Assembly (NCBI GenBank): GCA_052067355.1
Contig: JBQHQH010000004.1
Span: forward strand, 124,001-188,000
Direction of reading: 5' to 3'
DNA from: CABMKH01 sp040797625
GTDB taxonomy: Bacteria > Bacillota > Clostridia > Tissierellales > Tissierellaceae
Length of the DNA: 64,000 bases
The translations under genes were made by a program, and so were the position numbers. This document shows, piece by piece, positions 8,880-16,162 of this stretch. The stretch's first letter is position 1. Each line of letters begins with the position of its first letter. Below the pieces are notes generated by a model. The model did not search any database and was not told where the DNA came from. It saw only the letters and a program-made list of their open reading frames with translations.

Positions 8880-9290
8880 TTAATAATATATCCAAAAATA
8901 AAATGATCCACATACCTTTCCAAGCATTAAAGCATATATTATATATTTGAGTTCATTCTTTATCTTTAATTTCTTGGACATTGCTGGGATTACATTTAAT
9001 ACTTCAGCCAAGGCTGAAGAAAATAACCCTATAAATATACCTATTATTGCCCCTATTGGGGCTGCACATATATTTGGTAATGCAAAGTTAAAATCACCAA
9101 AATATAAAATGGTAAATACAATACTTCCCAATGCAAATACATTTTCATATAACTTTACAAAGTTTTCTGTTGCTGTTAACTCTAAAAGTCTAGGAATCAA
9201 CTTTATTAGAGTGATAAAAGCTGCCAAGGCGCCACCAGCGGCTATACCACCACCAAAGACTGTTATTATGGTCAATACTTGCCTCATCAT
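8880..9290 (-). CDS. spoVAB: stage V sporulation protein AB
   Basis: This 136-residue protein has about four membrane helices. GGGIAAGGALAAFITLIKLIPRL and the central CAAPIGAIIGIFIG resemble SpoVAB, and its place between spoVAA and spoVAC agrees. Its exact role in the dipicolinate channel is not known. AGGAG lies upstream of the ATG. The gap to spoVAA is 12 bases. Confidence 0.9.
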   Translation of the reverse strand: MMRQVLTIITVFGGGIAAGGALAAFITLIKLIPRLLELTATENFVKLYENVFALGSIVFTILYFGDFNFALPNICAAPIGAIIGIFIGLFSSALAEVLNVIPAMSKKLKIKNELKYIIYALMLGKVCGSFYFWIYY

Positions 9291-9302
9291 AACTTCCCAC
9301 TC

Positions 9303-9932
9303 CTAACCATCAGAATCTTCTATCTTCTTTATATCATTTAATATATAATCTTCCATATCTGAATCATATAGATACAATTCCAATTCCATTGGTCCTGGTT
9401 CCTTTTTTCTTCTCTTGCTAGAGCTTACAACTCTATTGAAAAATGTCATGACCCCAACTCCCAGACCTAGTGAATATGGTATAGTCATAATAAGAGGTTT
9501 TGTATCACTAATTCCAGTAAATGTATAGTATATCTTATTTAAAGACGCCACCATATTCACGTCCTCATAGAAATTGACAATAGCCATACCAGCACCAAAA
9601 AACAATACAATGGAGATAAAAAGCACTTTTAGAAATTGAAGTACTCCATTTTTATCTTCCCTAGATTTTATCTCTATAAGTACTTCATACTCCCCTAACA
9701 TGGTAATATTTAATTGGGGATCATATTCTAAAATCTTATTTAAAACATCTGTAGATTCTATATAGTCCCAATTTTCACTCTTGCTACTCTTCTTTACTTT
9801 TAAGTCTTCTATCTTTTTTTGTATATCTTTATCATTACAACATACCTTCCCTATATCTTTGATAAGGATATTTTGGTCCACATCTACTGTATATTTTTTA
9901 TCCAATAGTACAAATACATTTTCCTTGCTCAT
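9303..9932 (-). CDS. spoVAA: stage V sporulation protein AA
   Basis: The 209-residue protein has a soluble N-terminal half of about 110 residues, two membrane segments (about 103-120 and 150-168) and a charged tail. SpoVAA is needed for dipicolinate uptake and its N-terminal domain is cytosolic. The ATG overlaps the stop codon of the small upstream peptide gene in a TAATG arrangement, which suggests coupled translation. It is the first recognised gene of the spoVA operon. Confidence 0.92.
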   Translation of the reverse strand: MSKENVFVLLDKKYTVDVDQNILIKDIGKVCCNDKDIQKKIEDLKVKKSSKSENWDYIESTDVLNKILEYDPQLNITMLGEYEVLIEIKSREDKNGVLQFLKVLFISIVLFFGAGMAIVNFYEDVNMVASLNKIYYTFTGISDTKPLIMTIPYSLGLGVGVMTFFNRVVSSSKRRKKEPGPMELELYLYDSDMEDYILNDIKKIEDSDG

Positions 9933-10090
9933 TATAGGATCCTTTCTTCTATAGTATTTAATACAAAGGTAGCTTTCTTAGGAGATTCTTTATTAGTAGA
10001 TTCCTCTTTTAAATATATCAATATACAAATAGATACTAAGACTACAAAAGTAAATGCCAATTTTCCTATATTAGATTTATATATTCTCAT
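9932..10090 (-). CDS. small single-pass membrane peptide at the head of spoVA
   Basis: This 52-residue ORF starts at an ATG preceded by GAGGTG at a good distance, and its stop overlaps the spoVAA start (TAATG). The product begins MRIYKSNIGKLA, has one membrane segment (about residues 10-27) and a polar tail ending LNTIEERIL. The orientation predicted from the basic N-terminus is tail outward. I do not recognise a family. Position and coupling place it in the spoVA operon, so a role in the spore inner membrane is the obvious guess, but nothing in the sequence proves it. Confidence 0.72.
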   Translation of the reverse strand: MRIYKSNIGKLAFTFVVLVSICILIYLKEESTNKESPKKATFVLNTIEERIL

Positions 10091-10108
10091 AGTATCACCT
10101 CATTCTAG

Positions 10109-10136
10109 TCTTATTATTTACATCATTTAAATTTTA
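10109..10136 (-). promoter_or_regulatory. weak sigma-G-like promoter candidate for spoVA
   Basis: Between the sigF terminator and the small peptide gene the minus strand reads GTATT, about 17 bases, then AATAATA. This loosely resembles the forespore pattern GHATR and CATWMTA. The coordinates are approximate and the match is weak. The case rests mainly on the need for a promoter downstream of the terminator. Confidence 0.25.
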
Positions 10137-10144
10137 ATACACAT

Positions 10145-10170
10145 AAAAAAAGGCATATATCATGCCTTTT
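10145..10170 (-). terminator. terminator overlapping the sigF stop codon
   Basis: The arms AAAAGGCAT and ATGCCTTTT with a 5-base loop are followed by a run of T on the minus strand. The hairpin includes the last codons and stop of sigF at 10160. It separates the spoIIA-sigF transcript from spoVA. Confidence 0.8.
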
Positions 10171-10918
10171 CCATAATCAGTCTCATATCTTCAATTATTC
10201 GCTTTTCAATTCTAGATACTTGAACTTGAGATATCCCTAGTTCACTTGCAACTTCAACCTGAGTTTTATCCTTAAAATATCTGAGGATGATCACTTGTCT
10301 ATCTCTTGGTTTTAATTGATTTAAAATATCTTTTAAGAAAATATTATCTACAATATCCTCATGCTCATTATTATCTATACTTATCTTATCTATTAAATGT
10401 AATGGTGAACCATCATCTTGATGAATTACACTATATAGGTATTCTGGCTGATAAGACGATTCTAAAGCCATAACTACTTCTTCACTTTCTACACCAATTT
10501 CATCAGAAATCTCCTGTATAGTTGGTTCTCTACCTAGTTCCTTATACAATCTTTCCTCTGCTTTCTTTGCCTGTCCTGCAACTTGTTTTAATGACCTACT
10601 TACTTTTATAATGCCATCATCTCTTAAAAATCTCTTTATTTCTCCCATAATCATAGGAACTGCATATGTGGAGAATTTTACATTAAAAGAATTATCAAAC
10701 TTATCTATTGCCTTTAATAGGCCAATACTTCCAATCTGAAATAGATCTTCCACTTCATATCCTCGGTTTGCAAAACCTCTAAGTACAGAACGAATCAATC
10801 CAATATTGCTTTCCACAAGCTTTTCCTTTGCATCCCTATTTCCCTCCTGAGCTTCTGCAATAAGTGCCATCGTCTCCTCATGGGACAATAAGGCGTTTCT
10901 ACCCCTTCCTATATCCAT
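10160..10918 (-). CDS. sigF: sporulation sigma factor F
   Basis: This 252-residue sigma-70 family protein contains region 2 (LFQIGSIGLLKAIDKFD, FSTYAVPMIMGEIKRFLRDDG) and a region 4 helix-turn-helix near the end (TQVEVASELGISQVQVSRIEKR). The SigF/SigG-type N-terminus and its position after spoIIAA and spoIIAB identify it as sigma F, the first forespore-specific factor. SpoIIAB holds it inactive until SpoIIE dephosphorylates SpoIIAA. Its start is two bases after the spoIIAB stop. Confidence 0.97.
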   Translation of the reverse strand: MDIGRGRNALLSHEETMALIAEAQEGNRDAKEKLVESNIGLIRSVLRGFANRGYEVEDLFQIGSIGLLKAIDKFDNSFNVKFSTYAVPMIMGEIKRFLRDDGIIKVSRSLKQVAGQAKKAEERLYKELGREPTIQEISDEIGVESEEVVMALESSYQPEYLYSVIHQDDGSPLHLIDKISIDNNEHEDIVDNIFLKDILNQLKPRDRQVIILRYFKDKTQVEVASELGISQVQVSRIEKRIIEDMRLIMEKA

Positions 10919-10920
10919 AT

Positions 10921-11361
10921 CTATCTCTCCTCATCTGGGAGATTTTTAATTCTTTTAGTCATCTTTACAACAGTACCCTTCCCTTCTATGCTTTCAACTA
11001 TCAAGGAATCCATAAATGTTTCCATTACAGTAAAACCCATTCCTGAACGTTCTAGATTAGGCTTAGATGTGAAGAATGGTTCCATTGCTTCTTCTAAATC
11101 TCCTATTCCTTTTCCATTATCTGACACCCTTATCTCTATTTCAGACTCTTCTATTGTACATTCAATAGTAATTAAACCCTCTCCATATTCGTATCCATGT
11201 ATTATAGAATTTGTAACTGCCTCTGATACAGCAGTCTTTATATCAGATAACTCTTCTAATGTAGGATCTAATTGTGCAGCAAATGCTGCTACTACTACCC
11301 TTGAAAAAGATTCATTATTTGATTTACTTGTAAATTCTAATTTCATATAATTTTTTTCCAT
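10921..11361 (-). CDS. spoIIAB: anti-sigma F factor / serine kinase SpoIIAB
   Basis: This 146-residue GHKL-fold kinase shows the N box (AVSEAVTNSIIHGYEYG), the G1 box DNGKGIG and the G2 box RSGMGFTVM. SpoIIAB binds sigma F in the ADP/ATP-dependent partner switch and phosphorylates SpoIIAA. The ATG at 11361 has GAGGTG upstream. A TTG at 11388 would extend the frame but has no site. The gene begins 14 bases after the end of spoIIAA when this start is used. Confidence 0.96.
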   Translation of the reverse strand: MEKNYMKLEFTSKSNNESFSRVVVAAFAAQLDPTLEELSDIKTAVSEAVTNSIIHGYEYGEGLITIECTIEESEIEIRVSDNGKGIGDLEEAMEPFFTSKPNLERSGMGFTVMETFMDSLIVESIEGKGTVVKMTKRIKNLPDEER

Positions 11362-11374
11362 GTTTTTCACCTCA

Positions 11375-11710
11375 TTATAGTTTTTCAACAGCTTGTTCTA
11401 TAGTAGGATATAGCTCTATTATTTTCAAAAGTCCAGACATGTTCAATATTCGTTCTATATTCCTATTATCACTGACGATCATCATCTTTCCTCTCTTTTC
11501 CGTAACTTTCTTATATCGACCCATTACAAGACCAATTCCTGAACTATCCATAAAAGTTAGTTTACTTAAATCTAAAATAATCTTGTTTAGATTCTTCTCT
11601 GATATATACTTGTCTATCTTTTCTCTAGTTGACTCTGAGCTATGGTGATCTAATTCTCCTTCTAGTCTTGCAATTAAATAATTATTCTTTGATTCTAATT
11701 TTAATAACAA
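11375..11710 (-). CDS. spoIIAA: anti-sigma F factor antagonist SpoIIAA
   Basis: This 111-residue STAS-domain protein carries the phosphorylation motif MDSSGIG at 54-60, where SpoIIAB phosphorylates the conserved serine. The unphosphorylated form displaces sigma F from SpoIIAB. The length is slightly short but normal for Clostridia. It is the first gene of the tricistronic spoIIA operon and lies about 35 bases after the -10 element of a sigma-H-type promoter. Confidence 0.96.
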   Translation of the reverse strand: MLLKLESKNNYLIARLEGELDHHSSESTREKIDKYISEKNLNKIILDLSKLTFMDSSGIGLVMGRYKKVTEKRGKMMIVSDNRNIERILNMSGLLKIIELYPTIEQAVEKL

Positions 11711-11744
11711 AGATACCCCTCCTTTAGAAAATACTAATTATACT

Positions 11745-11771
11745 ATTCTACAAGGATTTGATATTTCCTTC
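11745..11771 (-). promoter_or_regulatory. sigma-H-type promoter of the spoIIA operon
   Basis: On the minus strand GAAGGAAAT is followed after 11 bases by GTAGAAT. This fits the sigma-H pattern RnAGGAwWW, 11-12 bases, RnnGAAT at every defined position. It lies directly upstream of spoIIAA, which is transcribed by sigma-H RNA polymerase in Bacillus. Confidence 0.75.
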
Positions 11772-11806
11772 AAAGAATTATGACTATTTTTGTACAAAAA
11801 CAAAGA

Positions 11807-11827
11807 AAAGGGTCTAAATGACCCTTT
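11807..11827 (-). terminator. folD terminator
   Basis: The arms AAAGGGTC and GACCCTTT with a 5-base loop are followed by TTTCTTTG on the minus strand. The hairpin overlaps the folD stop codon. Confidence 0.7.
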
Positions 11828-12665
11828 ATTTACAAGCAGACACGACTTGAGATAACAAAATGCTAGTGGTAACTGCTCCCACTCCCCCTGGAACAGGAGT
11901 AACCATATTTACGAAATCTTGAACATCTTCAAAATCTACATCTCCACTTACCTTTCCTCTATCATCTAGACTAACCCCTACGTCTATGACAATAGAATCT
12001 TTATTAAAATATTTTCTATCGAAGAATTTAGCCTTTCCTAGAGCTGTTATTACTATATCTGCATCTCTAGTTATGGAATCCAAGTTCTTTGTTCTTGAAT
12101 GACAGATTGTAACAGTAGCATTTTTCTCTAGTAACATCATAGCTAATGGCTTACCAACTACCATGGATCTATTGATTATGGCTATATTTTTACCTTCTAG
12201 TGGAATATCATAATATGACAATATTTCCACTGCCGCCTTAGGTGTACATGGTGCAAATCCAGTGATATCTCCTTCAAAGATCTTCTCTAGGTTTAGTGGA
12301 TGCATACAATCTACATCCTTATCTACATTAATCTTATTTCTAATAAGCTCTTCATCTATATGTGATGGAAGAGGTCTGAACAATAGAATACCAGAAATTA
12401 AATCATCACCATTTAGAAGCTCTATCTCTTCTATAAGATCCTCAGTACTAATCTCACTATCTAACTCCACTACCTTAGTCTTTATACCTAAAGCATCACA
12501 ATTCTTAAGGATGCTCTTTTCATAGGATATATCCCCAGGATTTTTACCTAATCTAATTATGCCTAGGGTTGGATATTTATTTACCTTCTCTAAACTAGAG
12601 ACCTTCTCTCTAATTCTCTCCTTAATATCCTTTGAAACTGACTTTCCACTTAATATACCTGTCAT
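11826..12665 (-). CDS. folD: methylenetetrahydrofolate dehydrogenase/cyclohydrolase FolD
   Basis: This 279-residue enzyme interconverts methylene-, methenyl- and formyl-tetrahydrofolate. Visible motifs are PGDISYEKSI with the lysine region, PLPSHIDEELI, the nucleotide-binding VVGKPLAMMLL and the C-terminal PVPGGVGAVTTSIL signature. The ATG at 12665 has GGAGG 8 bases upstream; the frame stays open to 12746 without another good site. The gene appears to be transcribed alone and could serve one-carbon metabolism and acetogenic or glycine pathways. Confidence 0.96.
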   Translation of the reverse strand: MTGILSGKSVSKDIKERIREKVSSLEKVNKYPTLGIIRLGKNPGDISYEKSILKNCDALGIKTKVVELDSEISTEDLIEEIELLNGDDLISGILLFRPLPSHIDEELIRNKINVDKDVDCMHPLNLEKIFEGDITGFAPCTPKAAVEILSYYDIPLEGKNIAIINRSMVVGKPLAMMLLEKNATVTICHSRTKNLDSITRDADIVITALGKAKFFDRKYFNKDSIVIDVGVSLDDRGKVSGDVDFEDVQDFVNMVTPVPGGVGAVTTSILLSQVVSACK

Positions 12666-12830
12666 CCCAATCCCTCCATAATATTCATTTATACCATAGC
12701 TTACAACTTCAATATTTTCGTCTATATAAGTAAAAGATACCAACAATAGATACTCCTGTTTCTATTACTGTGAAGCAAACTAATATTGAAAATTGGCAAG
12801 CCCATGGACAAGTGCAAGTTAATCTTTAAA

Positions 12831-13703
12831 TTATACTTCTCCTTGAAAAGGTTCAATATGGACCATACAATGCTTGATTTCATCCATCTCCCTCTCTAAA
12901 CTGTCATGGACATCTTCAGAGATATCGTGACCTTCTTTTACAGTAATATGAGAATCTACAAAGATCTCTAAGTCTACATAGATTCTATTTCCAAAAGTCC
13001 TAGTCTTTAATGTTTTAATTCCCTTTACTCCCTTGGTCTTTAAAGTTATACTTCTTATCTTATTCTTAACTTTATCATCTGCAGACTCATCTACTAGTTC
13101 TCTTACAGATTTTATATATAGATCTACTCCTACCTTGATAACCAATATTGATACGATTATTCCTGCAATAGGGTCTAAAGAAATAAGTCCTAAACGTGCT
13201 CCTAATATCCCTATAAAAGTACCTAAAGATGAAAAGGCATCAGATCTGTGATGCCATGCATCAGCTTCCATAGATAGAGATTTAATTCTTCTAGCTATTT
13301 TTATCGTATACCAGTACATTGCTTCTTTAATCACTATTGAAATAAATGCAGCAATCAATGCTATAATTCCAGGCTTAGTCATATCTCCTCTTATAAGACT
13401 TTGTAGAGATTCATATCCTATAAACAAACCAGTCAATAGTAATAATATACTGAGCAGCTTTGCAAAGACAGACTCATATTTCTCATGACCATATGGATGC
13501 TGGTCATCAGCTTCTTTTGAGGATATTTTAAGCCCAAATAAGACTACAAATGTAGTCAATACATCTGATAAGGTGTGAAGCCCATCTGCTATCATAGCCT
13601 TACTCTTTCCAATTATACCAGCAACTATCTTTACAATTGCCAATAATATGTTTAGAACAATTGTCATCCATGAAGCCTTAACACCTAGTTTATAGTTGTC
13701 CAT
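12831..13703 (-). CDS. cation diffusion facilitator family metal exporter
   Basis: This 290-residue CDF transporter has six membrane segments. The metal site residues sit in ADGLHTLSDV and in DAWHHRSDAFSS, the HHxxD-type second site. A cytoplasmic metallochaperone-like domain forms the last 80 residues. The ATG at 13703 follows GGAGG; the longer frame to 13778 has no site. Zinc, manganese or iron are possible substrates. A Fur-like palindrome lies about 75 bases upstream, which hints at metal-dependent control. Confidence 0.9.
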   Translation of the reverse strand: MDNYKLGVKASWMTIVLNILLAIVKIVAGIIGKSKAMIADGLHTLSDVLTTFVVLFGLKISSKEADDQHPYGHEKYESVFAKLLSILLLLTGLFIGYESLQSLIRGDMTKPGIIALIAAFISIVIKEAMYWYTIKIARRIKSLSMEADAWHHRSDAFSSLGTFIGILGARLGLISLDPIAGIIVSILVIKVGVDLYIKSVRELVDESADDKVKNKIRSITLKTKGVKGIKTLKTRTFGNRIYVDLEIFVDSHITVKEGHDISEDVHDSLEREMDEIKHCMVHIEPFQGEV

Positions 13704-13777
13704 AGATACCTCCATATATTTTGACTCTTTAAATATATTATATAGATTTAATTGCAAATATACAATCATTACCAGCA

Positions 13778-13797
13778 AATTGAAATGATTATCAATT
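13778..13797 (-). promoter_or_regulatory. Fur/PerR-like palindrome upstream of the metal exporter
   Basis: The sequence AATTGA, eight bases, TCAATT contains ATGATTATCA, close to half of a Fur-type box. It lies 75 bases upstream of the CDF exporter start. One palindrome in AT-rich DNA is weak evidence, so the regulator is uncertain. Confidence 0.35.
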
Positions 13798-13799
13798 AA

Positions 13800-14223
13800 T
13801 AAGCATTATCCCTTATAACTTACTATGCTTATAAAACCTTGTCTTATTCTTTAAGCCTTAAAATCTTATTGAGTAAAACTTCATTAATATTTCACAAATA
13901 CTGGAACTAATCATTCTTAAGAAATATCGCATACATTCTATAAAATATTATTTATTGCCTATTATTTCGTTATATTGATATTATAATCTTTCTATCAAAT
14001 TTCTTGATTTTCTACAATGTCCAAGTATTCTATAGTTAAATTATAGTTAGAAATAGCAATGTAATAACTGACTATTTTCCAGTGACTACATTGCTTTTTT
14101 CTTCCTATTGCTTCTATAGCAATTTATATATATTTTAATAATATATCTTTCTATCCAATAGTCAAATATTGTTATATAATGTAACTAGTAAATTATAGTA
14201 ATTTCCATAGAAAGAAGTAGTAT
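13800..14223. other. AT-rich intergenic stretch with no recognised gene
   Basis: Between the metal exporter and the frameshifted small ORF I see no ORF with a ribosome-binding site and no structured RNA that I recognise. The stretch holds the plus-strand terminator-like hairpin listed at 14054. A TATAAT at 13982-13987 could be a -10 element of an unannotated plus-strand transcript, but no convincing -35 accompanies it. Confidence 0.4.
14054..14101 (+). terminator. orphan plus-strand terminator hairpin
   Basis: The arms AGCAATGTA and TACATTGCT enclose 24 bases with a small inner CTG/CAG stem, followed by TTTTTTC. No plus-strand gene lies upstream, so it may end a small untranslated transcript. 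Confidence 0.55.
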
Positions 14224-14576
14224 ATGAATATCAAACTAGATAAAGTTCAAAAATACTTAGATTGGTTAAAAATGAAAATGTATTTAGATATTAAAGCATC
14301 TACAGCAAAGCAAGGCTAGGGGACTATATTACAGATCTCCCACCTTTAGAAATGAAAAAGATAGATAAATCAATTGCCATTTCGGTTGATATTTACAGAC
14401 ACTATAAAAAATTAGAAGATCAACTCAAGGGCAAGTTAGAATATATAGTCAGTATAAAATCTCAAAGAAATGAGGCACAAGATGACTTGAAAGAATTGCT
14501 AGATCTGTTAGATAGTAAGAATATTAATGAAGCAAAATCTAAAATAGAATCATTTCTCAGGGAAACATCTAGTTAA
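14224..14576 (+). pseudogene. small ORF split by a frameshift
   Basis: The first part (14224-14316) reads MNIKLDKVQKYLDWLKMKM and stops at TAG after KQG. The second part (open from about 14313, first ATG 14352) continues with LGDYITDLPPLEMKK and a lysine-rich helical stretch ending FLRETSS. Joining them by a one-base deletion or a -1 shift near 14311-14318 gives one protein of about 117 residues, probably coiled coil in its last 60. AGAAAG lies upstream of the first ATG. I do not recognise a family. No classic slippery heptamer is present, so mutation or sequencing error is more likely than programmed shifting. Confidence 0.5.
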
Positions 14577-14607
14577 GTTCTCTCTTTAAATAAAATCTAT
14601 TTTAGTG

Positions 14608-14636
14608 TTGACAAGCATACAATTTTAATATAAACT
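14608..14636 (+). promoter_or_regulatory. sigma-A-type promoter candidate for a small RNA
   Basis: A perfect TTGACA (14608-14613) is followed after 17 bases by TAAACT, or after 15 bases by TATAAA. It lies just upstream of the tandem hairpins starting at 14648, with no ORF downstream. Confidence 0.45.
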
Positions 14637-14639
14637 ATA

Positions 14640-14725
14640 AGTACAAAAATATTTGCTTACGGAGTGAGGCAAATATTATATCTTTTTAAAAGTAAGGAAT
14701 CTCGGATAGATTCCTTTTTACTTGC
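14640..14725 (+). ncRNA. candidate small RNA with GGA-bearing hairpin loops, copy 1
   Basis: Downstream of a TTGACA promoter lie two hairpins. The first has arms AATATTTGC (14648-14656) and GCAAATATT (14669-14677) with ACGGAG in the loop. The second has arms AAGGAATCT (14694-14702) and AGATTCCTT (14708-14716) with loop CGGAT, followed by TTTTTAC as in a terminator. No ORF with a ribosome-binding site is present. The second hairpin is matched in form by another at 14828, so this looks like one of two related units. The function is unknown. Confidence 0.4.
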
Positions 14726-14855
14726 AACTTTTATAAATAATTTGAATAATATATAGATAATAAGTCATATAATATAATACAAAACATCTTAGATAAGATA
14801 TCTAAGATATTATTATCATTAAAAGCAGGGAACCTTGGATAGGTTCCCTTTTATT
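14726..14855 (+). ncRNA. candidate small RNA, copy 2
   Basis: A perfect 10-bp hairpin (14786-14795 with 14799-14808) is followed about 20 bases later by a terminator-like hairpin: arms GGGAACCT (14828-14835) and AGGTTCCC (14841-14848), loop TGGAT, then TTTTATT. The spacing and the final hairpin repeat the pattern of the unit before it, with paired base changes in the stem. No clear promoter was seen, so it may share the upstream one or be only a second terminator. Confidence 0.3.
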
Positions 14856-14856
14856 G

Positions 14857-14897
14857 TTTAGAGAATACCCCCAGTTAGACTGGGGGTATTCTCTAAA
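14857..14897. repeat. perfect 18-bp inverted repeat with 5-base loop
   Basis: Arms at 14857-14874 and 14880-14897 are perfectly complementary, with a core of ACCCCCAG and CTGGGGGT. Neither strand has a T run after the stem, so it is not an ordinary terminator. It sits just after the rnpB terminator and just after the candidate small RNAs. Confidence 0.85.
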
Positions 14898-14924
14898 TAA
14901 AAAAACCTTGCATTTCACAAGGTT
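14896..14924 (-). terminator. rnpB terminator
   Basis: On the minus strand AACCTTG and CAAGGTT with a 7-base loop are followed by seven T. It lies 19 bases beyond the RNase P RNA end. Confidence 0.8.
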
Positions 14925-14942
14925 TTCATTGTATGTATTATA

Positions 14943-15353
14943 AGAGTAAGTCTATAAGCCGTGTTCTGTTTATATGGCCATCTATCTAAGACCTATTGTT
15001 ACCAATAGGTTCATGCGACCTACCATTGAAACGATGACGAGCAGCCATCTTTTTTGTTTCTTTTTGGTCTTGCTCCAGATGGGGTTTACATAGCCACTTA
15101 GTCACCTAAGCGCTGGTGAGCTCTTACCTCACCTTTCCAGCCTTACCAGATAGCTACCATCTTTCAGTTATTTCATCGGCTATTTCACTACAAACCTAGA
15201 TATAATATACCTTATACCCAAGCAAGAGTTCTGGCGGTATCTCTCTGTTGCACTATCCTTAGGGTTGCCCCCACTGGACGTTATCCAGCATCTTGCTCTA
15301 TGGAGCACGGACTTTCCTCATGCTAAAAAGCACGCGACCAAACAACTTACTCC
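14943..15353 (-). ncRNA. rnpB: RNase P RNA
   Basis: The catalytic RNA of ribonuclease P, which matures tRNA 5' ends, is read on the minus strand. Conserved blocks are GAGGAAAGTCCGTGCTCC near the 5' end, GTGCAACAGAGAGATACCGCC in the middle and GAACACGGCTTATAGACTTAC at the 3' end. The AGTAAGT and ACTTACT ends pair to form P1. The length of about 410 bases is usual. The ends are set by this pairing and may be off by a few bases. Confidence 0.95.
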
Positions 15354-15429
15354 AAATCTATTAAGATTATAACATATAAAACTCTAAATTTCAAATTATT
15401 TTTGTCTGTAGACTTCTATACTACATAGC

Positions 15430-16143
15430 TTAATCCTCTGTATAATACAATATACTGCCGCAGTTCTCACATCGAATAATCTCTTTCCCATTTTTTAACA
15501 TATCCATAAGATATTTAGGTATACTCATATTACACCCATTACATATATCGTTATTTATAGCTACGATTCCCCTACCTCTTCTTTTCTTTATCTCTCTATA
15601 AAGTTTCAAAATATCCGTATCAATATCAGCCTCTATTTTATCTATGATATCTTGTTCCTCAGATATTTGATCTTCAATCTCAGTAAATCTCTCTTTATAT
15701 TCAACCTCATTGTCCTCTAATTCACATCTATATATATCTAACTTGTGATTATCTCCTCTATAGAGACTTTCCAAATCATCAACTTCATCCATTAAACTCA
15801 ATATTTCCAATTCTACTTCATCCATTAGACCTACTATACTATCTTTTTCTTGACTTAAATACTCCAGTTGTTTTATATCTGATATATGTCCTTTATATAA
15901 ATCTAGATCTATTTCTTTAGACTTATACATATATTCCTTTAGTCTCTTTTCTTTTTCTTTAATTTCTCTCTTTCTCTCATCTAGATCTATTTCAATCTTT
16001 GCCACTCTAGACTTAAATTCCTCAATCCTTCCTTTAATGGAACTTATCTTAAGCTTTTGATTGACTATATTCAGTTCCTTTTTATACTTATCTAATCTTT
16101 GACTATGAGCTTCCAACTTCCATATTAAATCTAATTGGTCCAT
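15430..16143 (-). CDS. coiled-coil protein with C4 zinc ribbon (CT398-like)
   Basis: This 237-residue protein is almost wholly helical up to residue 190, with long runs of lysine and glutamate typical of an antiparallel coiled coil. It ends in a zinc ribbon with CNGC near 205 and CENC near 227. Such proteins are widespread between nif3 and rnpB in Clostridia. Their function is not established; chlamydial CT398 contacts secretion and sigma-54 components. The ATG follows GGGGGT. Confidence 0.85.
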   Translation of the reverse strand: MDQLDLIWKLEAHSQRLDKYKKELNIVNQKLKISSIKGRIEEFKSRVAKIEIDLDERKREIKEKEKRLKEYMYKSKEIDLDLYKGHISDIKQLEYLSQEKDSIVGLMDEVELEILSLMDEVDDLESLYRGDNHKLDIYRCELEDNEVEYKERFTEIEDQISEEQDIIDKIEADIDTDILKLYREIKKRRGRGIVAINNDICNGCNMSIPKYLMDMLKNGKEIIRCENCGSILYYTED

Positions 16144-16162
16144 GGTTTAACCCCCAATATTA

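Noticed and set aside
14224..14354. Programmed -1 frameshifting in the small ORF
   Set aside because: No X-XXY-YYZ slippery site or downstream pseudoknot was seen at the junction.
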